Positions 34,633-43,110 of a DNA stretch of 64,000 nt are shown here, piece after piece (the stretch's first letter is position 1; each line of letters begins with the position of its first letter). Origin of the DNA: Desmodus rotundus (Eukaryota > Chordata > Mammalia > Chiroptera > Phyllostomidae). The stretch covers positions 20,147,735-20,211,734 of the forward strand of contig NC_071396.1 in NCBI RefSeq assembly GCF_022682495.2. Direction: 5' to 3'. The translations under genes and the position numbers were made by a program. Below the pieces are notes generated by a model that saw nothing but the letters and a program-made list of their open reading frames with translations, did not search any database and was not told the origin of the DNA.

Positions 34633-35845
34633 GCCAACACAAGGCATACAGGATTTCAGTGCCCCGCACCCAGAATTTCTGTGGGCCCTGAGGGGCGTCT
34701 CACAGGTGATTGCGAACAGCCCTGCCACCACTCCCTCTGCCCTCTCCATGGATGGCCACAGTCAATGTCAGCCTTCCCTCTCTGGGAACATCCTGGTCCT
34801 TCTGGAGCACTCAGACCCCTGTGGCAGGGGAGCGATAGCCCCCTCCTCCAGGCTGTGACTCTTGTCATCCCCCCGGTGCACAAACGTCCTGCCCCTTCTC
34901 CCAGATCCCCCATGAGGCGGCTCCTGCAGCCCAGCCAGCGGACCTCCTGGCCCAGGGGATGAACACGAAGTCCCCACACCAGGCTGGAGGCCATTTCTGA
35001 GACAGACACCACTCCGTCCACCCCAGTTCAGTTTCCTGCCCAGCTCCTGCGCCTTCACCCTCCTTCAGACAGAGCCCCACATAGACCAGTGCTGCCCGAA
35101 GCCACACACAAGTTCACCATCAGAGTTCGGATCTTAGCTCCTGCCCAGGTAAGGGCCCAGGGGACATCCTTACTCTGGCCAGTCTAAACCCTGCCTGCAC
35201 GGGGGAGACAACACCAAGCAGAGCCTACGCTGAGGAACAGAAGCCTCCTCTCCTTCCACCTTGGGGCAGCTCCTTCCGCGGGGACGAGCATGCAGGGACT
35301 CTGCCTGGGCTGTCCCATTGGTTCTGGGCAGACACGCGTGTGTCCCCAGAGAAACGATCAGCTGAGAAGAGTCCAGTCTGTTCCTCCAGGGACCCGTGGA
35401 GTCAGATCAGATCTTATTAAATCTACTGGTCAGATGATGTAGGGACAAGGGTCTTTGGACGACATGTGTAATGAAAATGCCCCCAGAATTATGAACAAGG
35501 TCTTCGAGGATCCGACTGGCCTGTGCACCAGGCAAGGGGACGGGGCCTCTCCCGACAACGCCCCGGGCTTCCTGGGAAGAGCCTGGCCTCTGGACTCTAC
35601 TCCTGCCCCGCCCTACCCCCTGAGTGGTGCTGCGCACTTCACTCCTCTGAGTTTTTGTTGTCTCACCGACACTCTGACAAACCTGGTGGAATTACTGTAG
35701 GAATTAGAGAAGATGTAATCAGCACGCAGTAAATGGTTAGGTGTTGGAGCCATTATCCAGTCTGGGGTATTTTTGAGAGAGGAACTCTATGAGCCGCATG
35801 CTTAGTGACACGTCCACGTCTTTCTCCCGAGCAGGACTCTCCTGC

Positions 35846-35902
35846 CCACACATGCATGCGTGCACACACGTGTGTGCTCACATGCACACACACACACATG
35901 CA
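35846..35902. repeat. Interrupted (CA)n / (TG)n repeat
   Basis: CA and TG dinucleotide runs separated by CATGCATGCG-type alternating purine-pyrimidine sequence, a pattern able to adopt left-handed DNA. Confidence 0.7.
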
Positions 35903-35907
35903 GATAA

Positions 35908-36135
35908 AACCCAGAACTCTGGGCCCGGGCAACCAGGGTTTGAGTCCTGGGACCCTCCCTTCTCCCTTGTGACCTTGGTCACTTTATTTAACTTATGAGT
36001 GTCGCTTTTCCTCATCTGTGAAAGGGGGACATTGTAGTTGATGTGAGGATTGAATGAGTTAATACATTTAGACCATTAGAACAATGTCTAGCGCATAAAA
36101 GAGCGCACACGGGTTACAGTTACCACGATTACTGT
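35908..36135 (+). mobile_element. MIR (sense), nearly full length
   Basis: 'GGGTTTGAGTCCTGGGACCC', CCTTGTGACCTTGGTCACTT, 'TTCCTCATCTGTGAAAGGGG', 'GTGAGGATTGAATGAGTTAA', TACATTTAGACCATTAGAAC and AATGTCTAGCGCATAAAAGAG follow the MIR consensus order through the 3' segment. Confidence 0.85.
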
Positions 36136-38240
36136 CTAGTATTCATTACCCCCTGGCTGGGGTAGGGGCACGCTCATGGTGAGAGACCTGAATTTCAGTG
36201 CTCGCCTTCACACCGACCTCTGTCCTGTCCCCTTGGGGCCACCTCTCTTTTCTATTTATATGTCTGCTCTCCTTTCCTGAATAGCCGGTACAGGTGGGCC
36301 TGCTGGGCACCAATAACCCAGCTGCCTCTCGGGCTCGCACAAGGCTCACCTGTTCTAGCCACAAAGTAAATCATTTCCCGAAGAGGTTGTATGCAAGTAG
36401 CACAGAAAATGTCTCCTTGCCCTAGGCGGCCCCACGCAAGGGGACAGCTGTCTATCAATAAAGCTAGCAGAGGGAGGGGCGCCACCTGGGCCGTGAGCAT
36501 TTGCCTCTGGTGGCGTGACCACCTTGGCATGGTGTCCCCATGGGGCACAGCAGGGCCTGCTTGACCACGGAAGACCAGCTGTCACCCACGGCAAGGGTGG
36601 CTCTGACCCCCTGTCCACTCAGTCTGTCAGCAATCCATTAGCAGTCCCACAGTGACCCTGGTCCTATCACATCCCCACTTAACAGGGCTCTCGGGAGGAC
36701 GCGTGGACCAAGGTGACGGCCGCCAGGCCAGCTGCACCATCGCAATGGCAGCGAGCCGTAGGGACTCTGAGCAACAGGCAGTGTGGGGGGTGAGCCCGAG
36801 GGCAGGCAGGAGGGCGCGCTCTAGGCAGCAGAAGGGCTCCGTGAGGACCGAAAGGAGGAAGGCAAGACAGTGGCTCAGACCTCCCCTCGCCTTCGGCTCC
36901 TCCTCCTCCTCGCAGCCCTGACAAAGAAGGCAGGAGGAGGAATAAGCGTTCTTTGACTTCCGTAAAGCACCTGTTCTTCAGAAAAGATAATCGATCACCT
37001 GGTCCATGCAGATAAGCTATCTGATGTCTATCCGGGGAGGTGTCTGTTAACAGAGGCGACAGGGAAAGGTGGGTCAAAGGGACCTGTTAACATCGTGAAG
37101 GGTTGACTGAGGCCGAGTGGAAAAGGCCTGTCAGTTGGGCAAAAGGGATAAAAATTGGTTTGTTTGGGTAAGCTTTCCGTTTCAATCACTGGGCAATCTC
37201 AGAGAACAGGAAGCATGGCAGAAATACACTCTATGTCTGGAAGTTACTAATGTTGTATGCGAACGTGCTGCTGTGCTGTGTTTGGGGACCGTTCCGCCTT
37301 AAACACGAGTTTGACTTCGTGCAGCCAGGTGTGCAAGAAAAGGAGCTCTGGAGGGTAAGCAGGTTTCCTGCAAAAAGAACCCAACTGATTACAACTGCAG
37401 TTAAGAAATACAAAGACTGGCCGATTTTGTGCTTTAGATAAAATTTACATGCAGAACAGAAATGAGCAAGACAGAAGTCAGTTCTGGCTGTTAAGCTTCA
37501 GAGGCAGGAACTCTAGGCACCAGGGCAAGAGGAGACGGCTGGGGGCAATTTCTGAAGGTCAAATGCGAAAGCCGAGGGTCAGAATCATGGGGCAATGGGA
37601 ATAAATAGGGGAAATAAGTGTGCAAGGAGCTGAGCTGGGTAATCCTAGAAGGAAGGACGAAGACGGAGCAGGAGACCTGAAGACACGGAGAGAAAGAAAC
37701 AGCCCATAAAGGCTGCTGGATGAAGTACACAAACACTCGGAACCCGTGGAGGATGTTAGAGCTGGGACTTGGTCACCATTCTCATGCGAACCAGCAAGAG
37801 AGCTCTGAGCCAAAGGAAACAAGCGAGCACGTGACCAGCGCAGCTTGCCTTGGGCAGCTTGGACTGCGGAGGCGAGGTGGGTCATCGCCCCCACGCAGGG
37901 GTCGCAGCCCATTCCAGGGAGCCCTGCTGTCGGGAGACACAGATGTGATTGTTGACCACGGTTATCATTCGAGGAGCGGGGAGCAAACGGCCATTCCGCC
38001 TGCAAGGCCGTTAGCGCTCCCCAGCAGATTACAAAACTCGGGGAGGGTTCTCCTGGGGACATGAAGCAATGTTTGCCTGTGTGTGCAGGCCACTGTGGAC
38101 CATCTGACCTTCTGGACCCGGAAGCATCGGAAACAGTGTGGTGTGATTTCTGTTTTGAAGTCGAAAACCTGAGTACAGTTGTAACCAGCAAAGCGCAGGG
38201 AGACAGGCAGGCCAGACTAGCAGACACTGTAAGTCTCAGA
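36136..38240. other. Unique sequence with a GATA-motif cluster
   Basis: Contains the GATA/HNF1-like cluster listed separately. The longest frame of the whole window (275 codons, minus, 37559-38386) begins inside the MIR at 38245-38485, is Ser/Leu-rich and has no domain, so I do not call it a gene. Confidence 0.45.
36983..37092. promoter_or_regulatory. GATA-motif cluster, candidate regulatory element
   Basis: AAAGATAATC near 36984, then AGATAAGCTATCT at 37010-37022, which is two GATA sites in inverted order around a 1-bp centre. Two GTTAAC cores follow near 37047 and 37087, and a CACCTG E-box sits at about 36997. The motifs are seen; a role as a tissue enhancer is inference. Confidence 0.35.
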
Positions 38241-38244
38241 GAAG

Positions 38245-38485
38245 GGGTAGAAATCAGTGCTACAGCAGACACTCGCTGAGCACGGGGGTGTGCCAGGCAC
38301 CAAGGGAAACAGTGCCGCCACCGCCGCTGATAAAACCTGTCAAAACTGCATCTCCTGCTAATTCCCATGTTTTGTGAGAGGGGCACGGTTAGCCCTCTTT
38401 GTTAATGGGAGCAGATGAGATTCAGACAGGTTCATTGAACTGGAGATCTCCTGATTTCTAGTCTTCTGTCCCCCCTGTGTACTTT
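38245..38485 (-). mobile_element. MIR (antisense)
   Basis: 'CACTCGCTGAGCACGGGGGT' and GTGCCAGGCACC, then 'AGCAGATGAGATTCAGACAG', TTCATTGAACTGGAGATCTC are the reverse complement of MIR with moderate decay. Confidence 0.6.
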
Positions 38486-38489
38486 CTGC

Positions 38490-38590
38490 ATTTCAGTGCT
38501 GGCTCTGTCACTTCCTAGCTGGTCACTTGAAGAAGTTATGCACCCTCTGTACCCTCGCTTACTAAATGGAAATACTAACGCCTACTGCAT
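38490..38590 (+). mobile_element. MIR (sense)
   Basis: 'GTGCTGGCTCTGTCACTTCC', TAGCTGGTCACTTGAAGAAG, 'GTACCCTCGCTTACTAAATG', GAAATACTAACGCCTACTGC. It lies tail to head with the antisense MIR just upstream, giving a second inverted MIR pair in the window. Confidence 0.75.
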
Positions 38591-39160
38591 ACGGTGAAGG
38601 AGGAAACACGGCAAAACGCCAGACCTGGGGCCTGGCCCAGAGTGGGTCTTCCTCAGACACTGGTTTCTGTCCCTTTTCCTTCCTGAGGTGGGGCAGTAGG
38701 CAGAGTAGCCAGTCCCACAGTGGGAACAGCATAGAGAGGGTCCCCGATGCCACGCACAGCTACTCTCTGCCTGTGGGTCAGGGCCAGGCAGGGGAGTCGG
38801 AAGGGGCGGAAGGGGTGCAAGGCCTGGGAGGCAGAGGCAGCCAGGCAGAGCCCAGAAGGAGTGGGGCTGCGTGTGTGGAGAGATGGTCCAGGATGGAGCA
38901 GGCGGAGAAAACCAAGGCACTGAGGTAGAAAAAGACGGGATGGGTGCGGGGCCCCAGCTTCTACCCAGGGGCTGGCAGGCAGGAACGGAAGGAGGGCAAG
39001 AGGCGGCTGAGGCTGTTGCGTGGGAGCTGCAGTGCTCAAGGGTTTCAGTTGGATCCAACAAGCAGAGGTCTGTCAATTTGGAGTCTCATCTATTAAGAGT
39101 AATCTGCTGCCGGTGTAGACAGGACTGTCAGGGGAGAGGCAGGAAAGCAGGGAAATTTAT
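38591..39160. other. Unique GC-rich sequence
   Basis: No repeat or exon recognised; overlapping 120-, 126-, 128- and 164-codon frames on both strands indicate GC-driven openness rather than coding. Confidence 0.4.
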
Positions 39161-39165
39161 ACTTT

Positions 39166-39185
39166 ACACACACACACACACACAC
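39166..39185. repeat. (AC)10 microsatellite
   Basis: Ten perfect AC units, ending at a CGGAGC boundary. Confidence 0.95.
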
Positions 39186-39680
39186 GGAGCCTTCTCCACC
39201 CCAAACTATGTACACGCCACCCAATCCCATTTAAAACAGCTCGGGCATTAATTTTGCCCTTGTAATCCACACTAGAGGTTTAAAACTGCTGTGTTTTTGC
39301 TTTTGTGACGTCTTATGGTCATATCTACAATTCATTTGCCGTTAAATCAAGAATGAGCCTCTCCATTCTGTTGTCGTTCCTACGGTAAAATACAATGTAC
39401 TATAAGGCAATTCAGTTCGTCATAAACTTTCCAGGAACGAAATTGATAAGCAGCAGAAGCTCACTGCACGTGACAATAATTAAATCTGTACTTAACAAGT
39501 AGAAAAGAATGAGCACAGGGGAAGGTGATGTGGCAGGAAAAAAAAAAGACGTCACTATATCAGGAAATCATACTGCGGTTTCATGCCCGTGGTCTGTTCT
39601 GAAGTATTGGATTATGTTGTATATTCGAGGAGAAACAAAGGGGAGTGAATACCCAAATTACGACATGAATTGTATTTTCA
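39186..39680. other. Unassigned AT-rich sequence
   Basis: Includes TGTGACGTCTTA near 39305, close to a CRE core, and CACGTGACAATAATTAAA near 39466. No repeat family is recognised and it might be constrained, but nothing more can be supported. Confidence 0.3.
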
Positions 39681-39683
39681 AAA

Positions 39684-39990
39684 TACAGGCTGAAAGTCCA
39701 AGATCAAGGTGTCAGCAGGTTCAGTGTCTCCCAGGGCCTCTCCCTCCTGGGCTTGCAGACGGCCTCCTGCTCACCCTGTCCTCCTTGGACTTTACTCCTC
39801 TGTGTCTCGCCCTCTTTTTATAAGGACACCAGCCTGTCCGATTAGGGCCCACGCTGAAAACCTCATTTACCCCTAATTGCCTCCTTCACGACCCTGTCTC
39901 CAAACATAGCCGCATTCGAGTTCGGAGGTGCTGGGGGTCAGGACTTCAACACGGGAATGTGGGAGGTGGGCACAGCCCATGACAGACGGC
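39684..39990 (-). mobile_element. MLT1-type MaLR LTR (antisense)
   Basis: Endogenous retrovirus-like LTR remnant. Landmarks of antisense MLT1: 'GCTGAAAGTCCAAGATCAAG', GGGCTTGCAGACGGCCTCCT, CCTCTTTTTATAAGGACACC, 'GATTAGGGCCCACGCTGAAA', CCCTGTCTCCAAACATAGCC, 'GTGCTGGGGGTCAGGACTTC' and a final CCCATGACAG. No internal coding region remains. The family is shared with the copy at 58328. Confidence 0.8.
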
Positions 39991-41015
39991 CTTCAGAAGA
40001 CTTAGGGCTGTGGTAGGCCGAATCCCAAGCCCGGGCTCCCGCCAGTGTGACTAAGCATTCCTCTGGACCCCGATTGCTTATTTGGAGATTTTTTTTGAAG
40101 TAGCCCCAGCTTTTGGGAAGGGAACGGAGCGTTCCCTCTGCCCCAGCTCCCTGTTGCAGAAAAAGAATGTGATGGAAAAACCCGCCGGTGCCGAGGACGG
40201 GTGGGGGCGTCGGCTCGCGGCCGCCGCTGATTTATGCTGTGGTTGTGGCTGCAGGGACCAGGCCGCTCCTTGGTGCCTGGCGTGATCGGGAGGTTTTCGT
40301 GATGGCTTCAGAAAATAGAAAATTACTGTAAATAAGACAGTGTTGGGCTGTTTTTAATTTTCTGCAGCTCATTATATCACGGTCAAATGAAAACCTTGAC
40401 ATTTGGGCAGGAAGCGTGTGGCAAGTGGGTGTGGGTGGACTTCGGGCAGGGCCGCTACCCCCAGTGAAAGTCTTGCAAAGCCTGAAGACACACAAGAGGG
40501 CTCTGTAGACGTCAATGTTGGTGACCTCCTCTTCCTGACCAAGTTCTCCACAACCCCGGCTCTGCTGGTCAATAAACAGGCAGCGGCAGAGGCGTCGGGG
40601 GAAGGGACCGTGAACTCTCGGTGACACGCTAGGGACAGGCAGAGCGGTTGCAGCAGCATCTAATTAGATTAGGCCAGCAGAACACACTGTCCCTACCGAC
40701 GGCCTGGCCGTGGACGTCAGATGAGCAGAGAGCCTTGGTGCGACTCAGGCCGGGCTGTCGTGCGAAGGCCATGTCCCAAGCACGTCTCTGGGACGGCTCA
40801 GGAAAAGGCACGGAGTTCTCCTGAGCTGCTCCCAGCCTGGCCCATAGACAAATCATCCAAAAATGGAACTGCAAAACATTCAGAGTTGTTGGCCCATCTC
40901 CCACATTCAAGTTCAAGGAGCTCAGCATCACAGGGACCTCCACAGTGGCATCCCGCTGAGGTCTGCCCTCCACGGGACAGCTGTGGGGTTGGAGGTGCAC
41001 ACCAGGGGACTGGGT
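39991..41015. other. Unique sequence with a regulatory-looking core
   Basis: 40090-40410 is repeat-free, includes a CpG-rich patch (GCGTCGGCTCGCGGCCGCCG) beside an AT-rich segment with ATTACTGTAAATAA and AATTTTCTGCAGCTCATTA. A weak MLT1-like start occurs at about 40010-40080. No exon is supported. Confidence 0.35.
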
Positions 41016-41024
41016 GGGGGGTGC

Positions 41025-41195
41025 AGTGTTAGCAGAATGGCTTTGGGGTCAGGTGACCAGGTCCAGGCTCTGACACATCCTGGTTGTGTGACCTCAGACA
41101 GTGAGGTAACTTCTCTGTTCATAATAATAGCACCCACCTCCAGCAGTGTCCTGAGAACGATACACATGAGGCCTGGGGGCAGTGGCGGGCACTTG
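41025..41195 (+). mobile_element. MIR (sense)
   Basis: 'GTTAGCAGAATGGCTTTGGG', GGCTCTGACACATCCTGGTT, GTGTGACCTCAGACAGTGAG, TAACTTCTCTGTTCATAATA, ATAGCACCCACCTCCAGCAG follow MIR order; a few small deletions. Confidence 0.75.
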
Positions 41196-41685
41196 GGACA
41201 GACAGAGCGTGTTGTCATGATGACTGAACAAGGCCCCCTGTGGGAATGTCCCAGGGTTGAGGGGGGAGGGGCAATGAGAATGCGGGAGAGGCCATGTAGA
41301 CCTACCTAGTGATGGCGCTGCGCAAGGGGAGGCCAGGGTGCTTGTGAAACATCGCCGTAAACGCTGCACAATGTTACAACTCTTTCCGAGCGTGGGCTGG
41401 ACCACATGTTCTTTTTCCTCTGTAAGTACAACGAGCTGTAGTTCCCTTCTCTAACACTCTCCGGTCTTGGAAAACTCAGGGAACGCCTCTACCTGCCTGG
41501 CCCACAGCTCCTCCTCTCCCTCTTCACTTCTGTCTCTGACTTGGAGTCGTCAGCGCCCCGCACCCAGCACCTCTGAGTGACACCTGCCACACTGGGAATC
41601 TCTCCTCTGCCCAGCAGGTGCCTCAAAACTTCTGGGGCTTTAGGCCTTAGACAAATCCTCTGGTGTACGTCTTACTACAACACAG
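41196..41685. other. Unassigned sequence
   Basis: GC-rich, no repeat family or exon recognised. The largest frames crossing it are continuations from the MIR. Confidence 0.35.
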
Positions 41686-41689
41686 AGCC

Positions 41690-41845
41690 AGGGGGAGAGC
41701 TGGTGATGGACGGAGACCTGACTTGGGGCAGTGAACACACGATACGGTGTAAAAGGATGTGCTGTGGAACTGTGCCCCCCAAACCTGTACAATTTTGTTA
41801 ACCAGTGTCACCTCAATAAATGCAATAAAAAGGAAAAATAAACGA
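41690..41845 (+). mobile_element. L1 3' end (sense), copy A
   Basis: 'GAGAGCTGGTGATGGACGGA', GTGAACACACGATACGGTGT, GGAACTGTGCCCCCCAAACC, 'CAATTTTGTTAACCAGTGTC', ACCTCAATAAATGCAATAAA and an A-rich tail. This is a 5'-truncated laurasiatherian-type L1 3' UTR. No clear target duplication. Confidence 0.75.
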
Positions 41846-41896
41846 TATGTGGATTGGAAAGACATGTTCATTCATGACTTGGGAGAAGGAGACTTG

Positions 41897-41916
41897 ACAT
41901 GAAGGCAGGCGGTCAG
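41897..41916. repeat. Target-site duplication of L1 copy B, left
   Basis: ACATGAAGGCAGGCGGTCAG, 17 of 20 identical to 42125-42144. Confidence 0.65.
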
Positions 41917-42124
41917 TTACATGCAGTGATGGGGCTGGACGTGCAGCATGTGGAACGTGGTCAGTGACGCTGTGACACGTAACCTTGTCTGGTGCAAGGT
42001 GGGGACTGGACCGAAGGGGGATCACATCTCAAGGTCTACAAATGTCTAATTGCTATGTTGTACACCTGAAACTGATACAATGGACTATGTCAGCTGTAAT
42101 TGAAAAAAATTAATTAAAAAAAAA
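41917..42124 (+). mobile_element. L1 3' end (sense), copy B
   Basis: About 208 bp of L1 3' UTR: GGGGGATCACATCTCAAGGT, 'CTACAAATGTCTAATTGCTA', TGTTGTACACCTGAAACTGA, ATGGACTATGTCAGCTGTAA then AATTGAAAAAAATTAATT and the A tail. Bounded by imperfect 20-bp direct repeats, which supports a discrete, 5'-truncated insertion only about 70 bp after copy A. Confidence 0.8.
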
Positions 42125-42144
42125 ACATGAAGGCAAGCAGTGAG
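42125..42144. repeat. Target-site duplication of L1 copy B, right
   Basis: ACATGAAGGCAAGCAGTGAG directly after the A tail; differs from the left copy at three positions, so the insertion is not recent. Confidence 0.65.
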
Positions 42145-42159
42145 AATGGAACTATAAAG

Positions 42160-42245
42160 CACAAGAAAAGGAAGGAAAGAAGGAAGGAAGGATGGGAGGG
42201 GAGAAGGAGAGGGGAGTGAGGGGAGTGAGAGAAAAAGCAGGGAAA
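42160..42245. repeat. Polypurine (GGAA/GGAG) tract
   Basis: About 85 bp nearly all A and G on the plus strand, with GGAA units at 42170-42190. It could form triplex DNA. Minus-strand Leu/Pro/Ser frames reflect it. Confidence 0.7.
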
Positions 42246-42575
42246 CGAGATTTTCAAAGTTTGCTGCTAAGGAAGGAAAAAGCGGTGAAGTGAGCCTTTT
42301 CGTGTAACTATGCAAAAAACCTGAACATTGGCAACAACCAGGACAAATCGCACGCAGAAACATGCACACATGCTGGGAGCCGAGGGGCGGCGGGTGGGGC
42401 GCAGAACCGGGGGTGTGGTGCGATCACAGCATCCCAGAATACTTGGCAGCGTGTTCCCAAGTGTTAGCAGAGGTGGTGGTCTCAGGAGGTCTGGGGGAAT
42501 TTTCTTCTTTCTGTGGACAAAAAGAATGAACAGATTTATTTAAAAGAGGTGACCGGCTTTACTGAACATGCCCCC
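42246..42575. other. Unassigned sequence
   Basis: No repeat or exon recognised between the polypurine tract and the L2 copy. Confidence 0.35.
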
Positions 42576-42579
42576 AGGC

Positions 42580-43110
42580 CCTGTGGGGGGCCTGCACCCT
42601 GGGTCTTTCTAGGCTCCCGCCTCTCCCTCATCCCAGCCATCTCAGCAGCTGTCTGGGAGCTTGACCTCCTAGTGTCTGCCTGCTGGCCGCGCCCAGTGCT
42701 GACTGAACCGATGACCGCCCTCTCGGCCTCCCTCACCTGCTCACCTGCTCACCTGCTCACCTGCCTCCTCAGTCCTCTCATGTCATGTGGCCACACCCTG
42801 GGCCCCCGTCCCCGTCTCTCCCCTGCTCCTCTCCAGTGCTCCCAGGACACAGAACAGACCCTTTCTGTTGCCAACAACTTCATCACCTGCCTTTCCCCAC
42901 CTCCCCCCAACCGTCCACGCCTCGTCCCTAGGCTCTGATGACACCCTGTGAATATTTCCACCACAGCACCTACCACGTTTTACCACAAGTACCTCTTTCT
43001 TACCAGTCTGTCCTGTACCCAGAACACTCTGAGACCACATCGTCACCGTGGCTGAGCCTCTGGGACCCACCCCGGGCCTGGCACGTGAAAGTTCTCAATA
43101 AACATGGTCT
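42580..43110 (+). mobile_element. L2 3' region (sense)
   Basis: Old L2: 'CTTTCTGTTGCCAACAACTT', GAATATTTCCACCACAGCAC, CTCTTTCTTACCAGTCTGTC and the terminal CACGTGAAAGTTCTCAATAAA. An 8-bp tandem repeat is embedded at 42733-42764. The 195-codon frame 42938-43525 starts inside this fragment. Confidence 0.6.
42733..42764. repeat. CTCACCTG tandem repeat (4 units)
   Basis: CTCACCTG-type octamer repeated four times (CACCTGCT register), within the L2 fragment. Confidence 0.8.

Larger units (their letters stand above)
33161..35840. other. Unique GC-rich stretch with simple repeats
   Basis: Holds a (CTAT/CTAC)n run at 34392-34419 and a C17 run at 34616-34632. Frames reach 153 codons (34501-34962) and overlap one another on both strands without domains. 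No repeat family or exon is recognised. Confidence 0.4.

Noticed and set aside
37559..38386. 275-codon minus-strand open frame, longest in the window
   Set aside because: Its start lies inside an antisense MIR, it is Ser/Leu/Pro-rich without domains, and GC-rich DNA readily yields such frames.
40010..40080. A further MLT1-type LTR start
   Set aside because: Only a short opening resemblance; later landmarks are absent.
40190..40235. CpG island
   Set aside because: CpG-dense for only about 50 bp, far below island length.
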